Positions 1-8,164 of a stretch of DNA of 60,074 nt are shown here, piece after piece (position 1 is the stretch's first letter; each line of letters begins with the position of its first letter). The translations under genes were made by a program, and so were the position numbers. This stretch comes from Alistipes senegalensis (GTDB taxonomy: Bacteria > Bacteroidota > Bacteroidia > Bacteroidales > Rikenellaceae): contig JAMPDE010000001.1 in assembly GCA_023665825.1 (NCBI GenBank), positions 578,724 to 638,797 on the forward strand, written 5' to 3'. The notes beneath the pieces were generated by a model that saw only the letters and a list, made by a program, of their open reading frames with translations, was not told the origin of the DNA and did not search any database.

Positions 1-105
1 CTCGCCGCTTGCCCCGCGCTCGGCGTGCCGGGCGGCCGCGAACTCCTTGCGCCACGCCGGATCGCTGCCGTCGACCCACAAAATGACGAAATCCGTATCG
101 TTCAT
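1..105 (-). CDS. Stealth-type capsular polysaccharide phosphotransferase, N-terminal fragment
   Basis: Only the first 35 codons lie in the window; the gene continues past the left edge. Reading from the ATG at 105 gives a protein beginning MNDTDFVILWVDGSDPAW. The DFVxxWVDGSDPxW string is the conserved first region (CR1) of Stealth proteins, which transfer sugar-1-phosphates when building capsular or exopolysaccharides. The ATG overlaps the TGA of the preceding LuxE-like gene by four bases (ATGA), so the two are almost certainly cotranscribed and translationally coupled. The assignment rests on this one motif, but the motif is distinctive. The catalytic regions cannot be checked here. Confidence 0.7.
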   Translation of the reverse strand, partial: MNDTDFVILWVDGSDPAWRKEFAAARHAERGASGE

Positions 106-1067
106 TGTACCAATAGATTGCATCCCCGTATGTCCGAACCTGCGATGCGCCCCTCGACCTCGAACGAGCCGTCGGCGAATACCCGTCCGGCGTCTTCGGT
201 CTGGATGAACGCGCACGACCACCAGTTGGCCAAGTCGATGATATTCAGCCCGCCGCGCGTGCCGGCCGGCAGCAGCGCGAACGGGTCGTTGATGTCGCGC
301 GCCACGACGCGCATCCACGCCGGACAGCGGAACCGGTTGCCGCCTGCCGAGTAGGCCTGCGAGGTGAGTTCGGCCATGCCGTATTCGGAGTGGATTCCGC
401 CGACCCCGAACGCATCGCACAGCAATCGGTGAAACTGTTCTTTGGAAATCTCCTCGCGGCGGCCTTTCATGCCGCCCGTCTCCATGACGACCGTGTCGTG
501 CAGGCGCGGGGCGTAGCGTTCGGCCAGTTCCCAAAGCGCGTAGCTCACGCCCAGCAGGATTTTGGGTTTCGGGTCGTTTTCGAGGGCGGTTATCAGCTCC
601 TCATAGTTATTTAAGAAAAAGCCGCCCGAACCGCAGTCGGCAATTAGCCGGTCGGCCATGTAGACCAGCGACGAGCCCTTGCGTTCGAGGTAGCTGGGCA
701 ACAGGGCATAGAGGCTCCAGCGGCTCGGTTCGCCGTAGAACGTGCGGAATGCCCCGCGAAACGCCTGCTCGTAAAGGGCCAGCGAGCGCATCGGGTGGCG
801 CGACGAGGTCATACCGGTGGTGGCCGACGAGGTGAAAACCGCTTCGGGTTCCGTGTCGCCGCAGTAGATGTCGTGCGTCTTGAACAGCTGGATAGGGAGG
901 AACGGAATCTTCTCGATTCGGTCGATTCGCTCCGGGTCGACGTCGATGAGCGCGAGGTATTCGCGATAAGGCGGGCATTCGGCGGCTTGGCGGCGGAATA
1001 CTTCGAGTGCGGCGGCCTCGAATGCTTCGGCCGTCCCGATGCGGAATATGTCGGCGGGCGTCATCAT
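102..1067 (-). CDS. LuxE-like acyl-protein synthetase / acyltransferase
   Basis: A 321-residue protein of the LuxE/acyl-protein synthetase family, whose members activate a fatty acid as acyl-AMP and pass it to a thiol or carrier. Residues 79-90 contain SSATTGMTSSR, the Ser/Thr/Gly-rich nucleotide-binding loop of the ANL-type adenylate-forming fold, and GTRGGLNIIDLANWW near the C-terminus fits the same fold. I chose the ATG at 1067 because it overlaps the TGA of the upstream RNA methyltransferase gene as ATGA; a second ATG follows at 1064. The C-terminal stop overlaps the start of a Stealth sugar-phosphate transferase gene, which hints at a role in acyl decoration of a surface glycan (inference). 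The acyl substrate cannot be read from the sequence. Confidence 0.75.
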   Translation of the reverse strand: MMTPADIFRIGTAEAFEAAALEVFRRQAAECPPYREYLALIDVDPERIDRIEKIPFLPIQLFKTHDIYCGDTEPEAVFTSSATTGMTSSRHPMRSLALYEQAFRGAFRTFYGEPSRWSLYALLPSYLERKGSSLVYMADRLIADCGSGGFFLNNYEELITALENDPKPKILLGVSYALWELAERYAPRLHDTVVMETGGMKGRREEISKEQFHRLLCDAFGVGGIHSEYGMAELTSQAYSAGGNRFRCPAWMRVVARDINDPFALLPAGTRGGLNIIDLANWWSCAFIQTEDAGRVFADGSFEVEGRIAGSDIRGCNLLVQ

Positions 1068-1822
1068 CGTTGCAGGGTTTTGGAGGCTCCTTGTCGGCGG
1101 AATTCCGCGCAGACGATGCCCGTCGCCATCGCCACGTTGAGCGATTCGGTCGTGCGGCGGTCGGCCGGATAGGGCGGAATCAGCAGTTTGCGCGTCACCG
1201 TCGCGGCGACTTCGGGCGTTACACCGCGCCCCTCGTTGCCCATGACGACGATGCCTGTCGGCGTCAGGTCGGTGCCGTAGAGGTTTTCGCCGTCGAGAAA
1301 CGTACCGTAGACCGGCAGGCTGTGCGCCGCCGCTTCGCGCAGGAACGGGGCCAGCGGCGTGTAGTGCACCCGCACCCGCAGAATGGCCCCCATCGTCGCC
1401 TGCACGACTTTCGGATTGAAACAATCGGCCGTCGCAGGCGAGCAAACCACGTCGCCGATGCCGTACCAGTCGGCCAGCCGGATGATGGTGCCCAAGTTGC
1501 CCGGATTCTGCACGTCGTCGAGCGCAAGGGTCAGCCGGTCGGTCAGCCGCGCCGCGTCGAGCGTGTAGTGCGGAATCTCGACCAGCGCCAGTTCCGACGA
1601 GGCGGTTTTCAGCAGCGACAGCCGTTCCATGTCGTGCGGGGCGACCCGTTCGACCTCCGGCCCTGCGAATGCGCCCGTCGAGGTGAAAATTTTGCGCACC
1701 CGCAGGTGCGATGCACGCAGTTCGCCGATGAGCTTTTCGCCTTCGGCGACGAAGAGTCCGTGCTCCGTGCGGCCGCGTTTGTCGGCCAGCGAGCGGACGA
1801 GTTGGATTTCGGCTTTGGTCAT
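1064..1822 (-). CDS. TrmH/SpoU family RNA 2'-O-methyltransferase
   Basis: This 252-residue protein is a SPOUT methyltransferase that uses S-adenosylmethionine to methylate a ribose 2'-OH in tRNA or rRNA. The three family motifs are visible: QNPGNLGTIIR at about 105-115 (motif 1 with the catalytic Arg), NEGRG at 196-200 (motif 2), and SLNVAMATGI at 227-236 (motif 3, the knot that holds the cofactor). An N-terminal substrate-binding segment of about 90 residues is present. The start at 1822 overlaps the RNase Z stop by ATGA, so it belongs to the trxB-rnz chain. Whether the target is 23S rRNA (RlmB-like) or tRNA cannot be decided from sequence. Confidence 0.9.
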   Translation of the reverse strand: MTKAEIQLVRSLADKRGRTEHGLFVAEGEKLIGELRASHLRVRKIFTSTGAFAGPEVERVAPHDMERLSLLKTASSELALVEIPHYTLDAARLTDRLTLALDDVQNPGNLGTIIRLADWYGIGDVVCSPATADCFNPKVVQATMGAILRVRVHYTPLAPFLREAAAHSLPVYGTFLDGENLYGTDLTPTGIVVMGNEGRGVTPEVAATVTRKLLIPPYPADRRTTESLNVAMATGIVCAEFRRQGASKTLQR

Positions 1823-2742
1823 CGGCGTTTTTCTATGACAAAGGTTTCCCGCTCCGTAGCGGCATAGGTTTCGGGGAAAAGCGTGCGGGCCTCGTCGACC
1901 AGCACCTGCTCGTCCTTGTAGCGCGACGAGTAGTGGCCGATTAGCAGCCGTCCCGCCCCCGCTTTCAGCGCTGCTTTGGCCGCATCGTGCGTCGTCGAGT
2001 GGCCGCGTTCTTTGGCCGTGCGTTGTTCGGCCGCCGCGTAGGTCGCTTCGTGGTACATCAGGTCGACCCCGCGACACAGCGTCGCCGCTTTGGCCGAGAA
2101 GTTCGTGTCCGACAGATAGGCGTACGCGCGCGGTTCGTAGGGGCGGTAGGTCAGTTCGGCATTGGGGATGACTTCGCCCGTGTCCAGCAGCACGTCCTCG
2201 CCCCGTTTGGCTGCCGCGATTTGGGCGATGGAGAGGCCGTATTTCACGATTTTGAACTTGTCGACGTTGAGGGGCGGCCGTTTCTCGCGAAACAGAAATC
2301 CGGCGCACGGCACGCGGTGGCGCAGCGGAATGCTCCACACTTCGAGCGAGTTGTTTTCCAGCAGCAGCGCGTGCTCGGTCGTGCGCGTTTCGCACCACTC
2401 GACGGGGTAGGGCAGCTCGCGGTCGAAATAGCGCAGATGCGCCGCGAGTATCTCGCCGAACGGAGCCGGCGCGTGGATGCGGAGCGCGGTTTTGCGTCCG
2501 TAGAGCCCCATTGTCGAGAGTAGCGGGAAAAGCCCGAACACATGGTCGCCGTGCAGGTGCGAAATGAAGACCTCGCGGATTTTCTGCGGGCTGATGCCCG
2601 TGCGGATGAGTTGCTGCTGCACGCCCTCGCCCGCGTCGACCAAATAGTGTTGTTCGTGGACATCGACGATTTGGGCCGACGGATGCCGGCCGGCCGTCGG
2701 TTTGGCCGACGAAGAACCCAATATGGTGACGCTGAAGCTCAA
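1819..2742 (-). CDS. rnz: Ribonuclease Z (tRNA 3' endonuclease)
   Basis: RNase Z removes the 3' trailer from tRNA precursors in the cytoplasm. The protein shows the metallo-beta-lactamase zinc motif HLHGDH at 62-67, the N-terminal TILGSSSAKPT strand, a DAGEG loop, and a C-terminal GHYSSRY histidine segment that completes the zinc site. The reading frame stays open far upstream through trxB, so the start must be chosen: I use the TTG at 2742, which gives 307 residues starting (M)SFSVTILG as in relatives, and lies five bases after the trxB stop. No ATG is available at the right place. A TTG start with little Shine-Dalgarno signal is a possible source of low expression. Confidence 0.9.
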   Translation of the reverse strand: MSFSVTILGSSSAKPTAGRHPSAQIVDVHEQHYLVDAGEGVQQQLIRTGISPQKIREVFISHLHGDHVFGLFPLLSTMGLYGRKTALRIHAPAPFGEILAAHLRYFDRELPYPVEWCETRTTEHALLLENNSLEVWSIPLRHRVPCAGFLFREKRPPLNVDKFKIVKYGLSIAQIAAAKRGEDVLLDTGEVIPNAELTYRPYEPRAYAYLSDTNFSAKAATLCRGVDLMYHEATYAAAEQRTAKERGHSTTHDAAKAALKAGAGRLLIGHYSSRYKDEQVLVDEARTLFPETYAATERETFVIEKRR

Positions 2743-2747
2743 GCGGT

Positions 2748-3671
2748 TTATCGCGCCAATAAGAACCGTTCGCAGTCGAGTGCCGCGACGCAGCCCGAAC
2801 CGGCCGCGACGATCGCCTGCCGGTAGTGCGGGTCGCGGACGTCTCCGGCGGCGAAAACTCCTTCGACCGACGTCCGCGAGGAGCCGCCTTCGACTTGGAT
2901 GTACCCTTCGGCATCGAGCGTGAGCTGGTCGGCGAAGAGCTCCGTGTTGGGGTGATGTCCGATGGCGAGGAAGAAGCCCGCGATGTCGATGCGGCGTTCC
3001 GAACCGTCGGTCTTGCGCAGCAGGGCGCCCGTTACGCCGCTGCCGTCGCCCAGCACTTCGGCCGTGTTGTGCTCGAACAGCACCTCGATGTTGGGCGTCT
3101 TGAAGACCCGTTCCTGCATCGCTTTCGAGGCGCGCAGGAAAGGTTTGCGCACGATCATGTAGACCTTGTTGCAGAGCGAGGCCAGATAGGTCGCCTCTTC
3201 GCAGGCCGTGTCGCCGCCGCCCACGACGGCGACGTCCTTCTTGCGATAGAAAAATCCGTCGCACGTGGCGCATGCGCTGACGCCCTGCCCGCGAAATTTG
3301 GTTTCGGAGGGCAGGCCCAGATACTTGGCCGACGCGCCCGTCGCGATGATGATGCTGTCGGCGCACAGCTCTTTTTCGCCGTCGACGATGACGTGGAACG
3401 GACGCGACGAGAGGTCGACGTTCGTAATAGCTCCCGTGCGGATTTCGGTGCCCAGACGTTCGGCTTGCCGCCGCATGTCGGCCATCATCTGCGGGCCGTC
3501 CACGCCGTCGGGATAGCCCGGAAAGTTCTCGACCGTCGTGGTCGTGGTCAGCTGCCCGCCCGGCTCGATGCCCTCGTAGACGACGGGCGCGAGGTTGGCG
3601 CGGGCGGTGTAGATGGCGGCCGTATAACCTGCGGGGCCGCTGCCGATGATCAGTACTTTGTGCTGTTCCAT
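2748..3671 (-). CDS. trxB: Thioredoxin reductase (NADPH)
   Basis: A flavoenzyme of 307 residues that reduces thioredoxin with NADPH in the cytoplasm. The FAD-binding GSGPAG is at 10-15, the redox pair CATC at 134-137, the NADPH-binding GGGDTACEEA follows, and a second FAD motif GVFAAGDV lies near the C-terminus. Length is normal for the low-molecular-weight TrxB type. The gene starts 31 bases after the kinase-like gene and ends five bases before the RNase Z start. No thioredoxin gene is adjacent. Confidence 0.97.
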   Translation of the reverse strand: MEQHKVLIIGSGPAGYTAAIYTARANLAPVVYEGIEPGGQLTTTTTVENFPGYPDGVDGPQMMADMRRQAERLGTEIRTGAITNVDLSSRPFHVIVDGEKELCADSIIIATGASAKYLGLPSETKFRGQGVSACATCDGFFYRKKDVAVVGGGDTACEEATYLASLCNKVYMIVRKPFLRASKAMQERVFKTPNIEVLFEHNTAEVLGDGSGVTGALLRKTDGSERRIDIAGFFLAIGHHPNTELFADQLTLDAEGYIQVEGGSSRTSVEGVFAAGDVRDPHYRQAIVAAGSGCVAALDCERFLLAR

Positions 3672-3702
3672 AGCTGTTTCAGGATTCTTTGTTTTTCTTC
3701 TG

Positions 3703-4693
3703 TCAAATATCTTGCGAGACTTCCTCGCCGAGCGGCGCGAATTCGCCCGTTCGCCTTCCCGTGTAGTCGAATCGTGCCCACAGCCCTCCCTTGCGGGCAC
3801 GGATCGTGCTCGTCGCCGGGTCGTACTCCACGATTTCGTATTCGGGCGGTAGGACATAGTTTCCGTCGCGGTCGATCAGCCCCATGCCTTCGGCCGTCTG
3901 CACTTCGGCGCGTCCTTCGTGGAAGTCGCCCGCCCAGAGATAGACCGGCGGAATCACCGGCCGGTTGTCGAGGTCGACGAATCCGAATCCCGATTCGTCC
4001 TCGACGCACACCCGCCCCTCGAACGGATTGCCCGTCCAGCGATGGCCTGCGAAACGCGACGACGGGGCATAGTCGGCCGCCGCGTCGTGCAACTCGGCAC
4101 ACGACGTGGTTGTCCGAACGATTCGCCGCAGCGCTTCGATCGCTTCGGCGTCGCTGGCATCGGTCGGCCCGACGAGGGCATCGTGGTAACGGAGCGGATA
4201 GAAATGCCCGTCGCTCCAAACGAGGTTGGCGGGTTTCAGATTGCGGTGTACGAATCGGGCGCGTTTCAGCGTCTCTTCGAGCAGATCGAGGGCGGCCAGC
4301 AGGGTGGTGCCCCGTTCGGTATGCAGAGCCTCTGAAAATTCCCCCCCCCGATGGTATTCGTTGCAGTATCAAGTCGCTGACGTACAGTTGTGTGCAAGCG
4401 TCTTGAAAGTGCAATTCTCGCGGCAAAATGCGGTATTCCGTCAGGGCCGGACAGTCGATTTTGCGCAGGGCCGCCGCCGTGCGTTCGACTTGTTGCATCG
4501 CTGCCGGGTCGAGCGGTAATGCGAGCAGCCAGCGGCTGCCCTGCCATTCGATTTCGGCTTCGGCGAAACGGGTCGTGCGGTGCAGGCGGGGCATTCCGTC
4601 GTCGCCGAGCACGGGACGGGCGTCGGCGAGGGTCGCGAACGAGAGGTCGGGCGTCAGCAGCGCCTGCGTGAAGATGCGGAGGGTGGGTGCCAT
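3703..4693 (-). pseudogene. Kinase-like protein with C-terminal WG-type repeats, interrupted by a frameshift at a G9 tract
   Basis: The first 115 or so codons (from the ATG at 4693) read in one frame up to a run of nine G on the minus strand (4341-4349). After the run this frame gives arginine-rich nonsense. Removing one G joins it to a second open frame that ends at 3703. The rejoined protein would be about 330 residues. Its middle contains VHRNLKPANLVW, which resembles the catalytic-loop HRDLKPxN of Ser/Thr kinases with Asp replaced by Asn, so it may be a pseudokinase. Its C-terminus has repeats such as GFGFVDLDNRPVIPPVY and GMGLIDRDGNYVLPPEYE, typical of WG/KWG repeats. It starts three bases after the vWA gene. 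Either a true inactivation, a phase-variable tract or a base-calling error could explain the shift. Confidence 0.7.
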
Positions 4694-4696
4694 GAC

Positions 4697-5554
4697 TTAT
4701 TCGGTTTTGATGCTGATAGAGCCGATGTTGAGCATGGCGAGCAGTTCGGCGGCCGAAGCGTTGAAACTCATGCCGCGAAAGGGCGGCATGGCTTCGGGGC
4801 CTTTCGATTCGCGGATCGCCTCGTCGAATACGCGCGGCATCTCCGACGAACATTCGTAGAGCAGCGATGCGTAGCGGCTCGGATAGTCGGCTTCGGACGC
4901 CGACGGAAAGAAGACGGCGCGCGAATCGTCGCAGTTCGAGATGTGGATGTTGATCAGCAGGACGTTGCCGTCGGCCGTGTGCAGCGATTTGATCTGTTCC
5001 GACACGGCCAGCAGTTCATCGTCCTCGCAGTCCGTCGCTTCGCCATCGGTGATGTTGAATACCACCGGCGGGAAACTCTCCGCATGGGCGGGTTCGGCGC
5101 ACCATGCCGCCACGAAGTCGCGGGCACGGCGCAGGGCTTCGCACATCGGGGTTTGTCCGGCCGCTTTGGTGGCGATCCATTGGGGCGACGGCAGTTCGCG
5201 CAGCGAGACGCCGCCGTTCGGCAGCCGGCAGGGCAGTACTTCGGTACGCATGGTCGCTTTGCAGGCGGCCAGTTCGCTGATGGTGAGCGATTCGCGTTCG
5301 TCGGGGAGCAGCGAACGGACTTCGTCGTCGCCCGAATAGCCCAGCACGGCGATGTCGTAGTAGTCGCGCACGCCGTCGTCGCGGCGGGCCCGTTCGATAA
5401 GCTCGAACAACAGCGAATTGGTAATCGAGGTCACGGCGGCGGCTTTGGTCATCCGGCGGCCGCCGTAGGTGGTCTCTTCGGACATCGAGCCCGATGCGTC
5501 GATCAGCAGCACGAACGCCGTGCGGTGGTTTCTGGTGATGCTTTGGGTGTACAT
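4697..5554 (-). CDS. von Willebrand factor A domain protein (TerY-like)
   Basis: A 285-residue cytoplasmic protein made almost entirely of one vWA domain. The metal-ion-dependent adhesion site is clear: DASGS at 19-23 close to the N-terminus, a Thr in the GQTPM segment, and an Asp in FNITDGEATD. There is no signal peptide or membrane segment. Such short vWA proteins (TerY type) are known to be encoded next to a protein kinase and a PP2C phosphatase. Here the next gene, three bases downstream, is the frameshifted kinase-like protein; no PP2C gene is visible in the neighbourhood. The partner or substrate is unknown. Confidence 0.85.
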   Translation of the reverse strand: MYTQSITRNHRTAFVLLIDASGSMSEETTYGGRRMTKAAAVTSITNSLLFELIERARRDDGVRDYYDIAVLGYSGDDEVRSLLPDERESLTISELAACKATMRTEVLPCRLPNGGVSLRELPSPQWIATKAAGQTPMCEALRRARDFVAAWCAEPAHAESFPPVVFNITDGEATDCEDDELLAVSEQIKSLHTADGNVLLINIHISNCDDSRAVFFPSASEADYPSRYASLLYECSSEMPRVFDEAIRESKGPEAMPPFRGMSFNASAAELLAMLNIGSISIKTE

Positions 5555-5608
5555 CTCTGACAGCAGGTATGAAGTCTCAAAAGTCTGGGGCGGTTGCGTG
5601 CAGGGCGG

Positions 5609-7339
5609 TCAGTCCAGCCCGCGTACGGCCCGATAGTCGGCCAGCCGTTCGGCATCGGCGTCGCAGTCGAGCCCGTAGCCGACGGCCATGTCGGGCGAGC
5701 AGTCGCGGTCGCGGTCGGCATCGGTCATCTCGCGCAGGGTTTTGCGGGTGTTTTCGCCGGCGGCGATGGCTTCGTTCAGTTCCTCGCGGGTCGGCACGTG
5801 GCCCAGCATGCCGGCATAGACCGATTCGGCCCAGCTGCGGGCGTAGTCGTCGTAGTGCACGTGGAAGACGCGGAACGCATTGTCCACCGCTTCGAGCGTC
5901 GCCAGCGTGCCGTTTTCGATTGCGTCGACGATGCGGTCGACCTCGCGTTTCGTGATGTATTGTCCGGCGATGTCCAGCCAGCGGCCGCTGCCGTTGTAGC
6001 GCTCCTCGACGGTGCCTTTCGCCAGCATCGCGCCCAGCGTTGCGACGATGGCCTTGTTGTAAAGCCCGATGCTGCGCCGCGCCGCTGTTGCGCGGATCAG
6101 TACGCGGTTGTGGATGTAGGTCTCGGCTTTGGGGTCTTGTTCCTGCATGCGGTGCAGCAGGTCGACGGCCTGCAACAACGCGCCGCCGATGTAGGGATTG
6201 TGCTCCTCGAAGTCGATGACGTCGCGCCGGACGGTGCGGCGGTCGCGGGCGGGCCATTTCTCCAAATCGCGCACGGTGCCGTAGCTGGTGAGGTTGGCGC
6301 CGGGCGTCAGCTGCGAGCGGCCCTCCTTCTCGATAAGGTAGGAGTACGGAAAGGCCGACGTGTCGTGATGCGACGAGTGGTGGCCCATCACCATCGTGAA
6401 GGGGCCTTCGAGCGCGGGCGACATGATGTAGGCACCCGAAGCGAACTTACAGCCGCGCAGGTGCACCGCCTGATGCACGGCGCCGCTCTTGAAAAGGTGG
6501 TTGCTCTGGTTCGAGCCGCTGCCCGCGTTGAAGAACGAGAACATGCCTGCAATCAGCAGCGACGATTTGTGGTGCGAAACCGTGTAGGGGCCGGCGAAAA
6601 TGGCGGCCGCTTCGCCGTTTTCGCAGTGCGAGTTGGCGAAAAAGAGCGATTCCGACGCGGTGAATCCCTTGTCCATGATGCAGCTTTCGCCCACGAAGCA
6701 GTGTTCGAGCGTCGTGCCGTTGTCGACGCGTGCGTTTTCGGCGCAGATGAATCCGTAGGCCTTGACATCCGTGCCGATGCGGACGCCGTCGCAGAGCGTG
6801 CCGTTTTCGAGGGCCGACGCGCCGTCGACCGTCACGCCGTTGCCGATGTGCATTTCGCGGACGAATCGAGCCCCGACGATGCGGCAGTCGCGGCCCACTT
6901 CGCCTACCTCCGAAGCGTGCGCTTCGGCATGGGCGTCGACCATCCGTTCGAGTGCCGCGACCGCTTGCGGACGGTGGCGGTAGACAGCCATCAGGTAGGC
7001 GGCCTGCGCCGAAAGCGTGTCCGCGATTTTGACCGTGCGGCCGCCGCATTCGTTCATCGTCGCGACCTCGACGCCGTTGCCGAACGTGCTGCGCTTGCGG
7101 CACTCCAACGCGACGACATCCTCGACGAGCGAATTCTCGCCGATGCGGTAGTTGCGGACGCACGAACGCCGGATGCAGGCTCCCGATGCCAGTTCTACGT
7201 GACCCTCCAACCGGCAGCGTTGCAGCTGCTCCGGCCGGAAATCGTCGCTCACGGCGACGAGCGGCCACGCTTCGGCCGTGACGCCGGCGGATTCCAGCGC
7301 GGTTATTTCGGAGTCGGAAAGGGTTCTGAATCGGGGCAT
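5609..7339 (-). CDS. DUF4954 family protein (left-handed beta-helix)
   Basis: A 576-residue protein found widely in Bacteroidetes. The central part contains hexapeptide-like repeats (for example VELASGACIRRSCVRNYRI and later GNGVTVDGASALENGTLCDG) that build a left-handed beta-helix similar to acyltransferases and nucleotidyltransferases such as GlmU. The region GPYTVSHHKSSLLIAG and the MGHHSSHHD string are His-rich and may be catalytic. I used the ATG at 7339 rather than an alternative start at 7393, because the promoter box lies between them. It is transcribed alone from its own promoter; 54 bases separate it from the vWA gene. Enzymatic role unknown. Confidence 0.85.
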   Translation of the reverse strand: MPRFRTLSDSEITALESAGVTAEAWPLVAVSDDFRPEQLQRCRLEGHVELASGACIRRSCVRNYRIGENSLVEDVVALECRKRSTFGNGVEVATMNECGGRTVKIADTLSAQAAYLMAVYRHRPQAVAALERMVDAHAEAHASEVGEVGRDCRIVGARFVREMHIGNGVTVDGASALENGTLCDGVRIGTDVKAYGFICAENARVDNGTTLEHCFVGESCIMDKGFTASESLFFANSHCENGEAAAIFAGPYTVSHHKSSLLIAGMFSFFNAGSGSNQSNHLFKSGAVHQAVHLRGCKFASGAYIMSPALEGPFTMVMGHHSSHHDTSAFPYSYLIEKEGRSQLTPGANLTSYGTVRDLEKWPARDRRTVRRDVIDFEEHNPYIGGALLQAVDLLHRMQEQDPKAETYIHNRVLIRATAARRSIGLYNKAIVATLGAMLAKGTVEERYNGSGRWLDIAGQYITKREVDRIVDAIENGTLATLEAVDNAFRVFHVHYDDYARSWAESVYAGMLGHVPTREELNEAIAAGENTRKTLREMTDADRDRDCSPDMAVGYGLDCDADAERLADYRAVRGLD

Positions 7340-7361
7340 CGCAGGATGGTTTCTATTTTCG

Positions 7362-7394
7362 CAAAGATACGAATAAGCCGAACACAATGCCAAA
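7362..7394 (-). promoter_or_regulatory. Bacteroidetes-type promoter for the DUF4954 gene
   Basis: On the minus strand a TATCTTTG -7 box (7369 to 7362) is preceded by TTTG at 7394-7391, a spacing of 21 bases. This matches the TTTG/TAnnTTTG pattern used by the Bacteroidetes primary sigma factor. Transcription should begin about 15 bases before the ATG at 7339. Confidence 0.65.
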
Positions 7395-7501
7395 TTTATT
7401 TGAGCATTGTTGAGGCGGGAGTATCTCGGGCAAAGCCAAAGATACGATTTTCAGAATGAAAAAAGAAATTTTTTATCGGCGCGCCCGCCCGTCGGTCGGA
7501 T

Positions 7502-7533
7502 AAAAAAGCCCGCCCCTTAACAAAAGGGCGGGC
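7502..7533 (-). terminator. Intrinsic terminator after the first skp-like gene
   Basis: GCCCGCCC (7508-7515) pairs with GGGCGGGC (7526-7533). On the minus strand the stem is followed by six T (7507-7502). It ends the bamA-skp transcript 25 bases after the last stop codon. Confidence 0.85.
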
Positions 7534-7557
7534 GTAAGCATCGCAATCGCGGCGCTG

Positions 7558-8091
7558 TCAGTTCGCGGGAGCGGCCGTTTCGGTAATGCCGAGCTCCTTC
7601 TTCACTTCGGGCGCGATGTCCGTCAATGCCACCGCGTCGAAATAGACCAAAGCACCCACTGCCGTATCGAACACGGCGAGGTAGCCGTTCGTGGCCGAAA
7701 CCTTGTCGATCGCGTTCTTGGCCTTTTCGATGATCGGGGCCATCAGCTCGTTCTGCTTCTTCTGGTAATCCTCCTGCGCCACCTGCTGGAATTCGCGCAT
7801 GCGGGCCTGAATCGACTCCAACTCTTTGGCCTTCATGTCGCGCACGGCTTCGGTGTAGGTGTTCATGTTCTTCTGGAAGTCCTGCAACTTGTTGTTGAAT
7901 TCGACTTGGAGCGACTCCATTTCGCCGTCGAGATTCTTGGCATAGGCCTCCATGTTGGTCTGCATCTCTTTGGTTTCGGGCATGGCCGCGATGATTTCGC
8001 CGGAGTTGACCCGACCGAACTTTTGAGCGAAAAGCGACGTCGCGCCCATCGTCAGTACAACCGCAAGGGTTAGTTTGATAGCTTTTTTCAT
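7558..8091 (-). CDS. OmpH/Skp family periplasmic chaperone
   Basis: A 177-residue exported protein. A signal peptide (MKKAIKLTLAVVLTMGATSLFAQ) is followed by a short strand and a long charged coiled coil (about residues 45-125), the tentacle layout of Skp, which shields unfolded outer-membrane proteins on their way to the BAM complex. The C-terminal part VFDTAVGALVYFDA closes the trimer-forming beta barrel. It is the second of two tandem skp-like genes behind bamA, and ends at a strong terminator. A hairpin with a T-run between the two skp-like genes may lower its expression. Confidence 0.9.
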   Translation of the reverse strand: MKKAIKLTLAVVLTMGATSLFAQKFGRVNSGEIIAAMPETKEMQTNMEAYAKNLDGEMESLQVEFNNKLQDFQKNMNTYTEAVRDMKAKELESIQARMREFQQVAQEDYQKKQNELMAPIIEKAKNAIDKVSATNGYLAVFDTAVGALVYFDAVALTDIAPEVKKELGITETAAPAN

Positions 8092-8129
8092 TCCTTTATT
8101 AAATTTGATTTGCAATTCATTAAGTCTGT

Positions 8130-8158
8130 AAAAAATCCGTGCGGCCCTCCGCAGGGCC
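8130..8158 (-). terminator. Possible attenuator between the two skp-like genes
   Basis: On the minus strand GGCCCT and AGGGCC (8158-8143) form a stem, with six T at 8135-8130 a few bases further on. The stem lies just after the stop of the upstream skp-like gene and 39 bases before the next ATG, so it would reduce rather than prevent readthrough. The stem is short and the T-run is offset by seven bases. Confidence 0.45.
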
Positions 8159-8164
8159 TCTCGA

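Noticed and set aside
4341..4349. Programmed ribosomal frameshift in the kinase-like gene
   Set aside because: The site is a plain G run without a slippery heptamer of a known type, a stop codon context or a clear downstream pseudoknot; indel or slippage explains it more simply.
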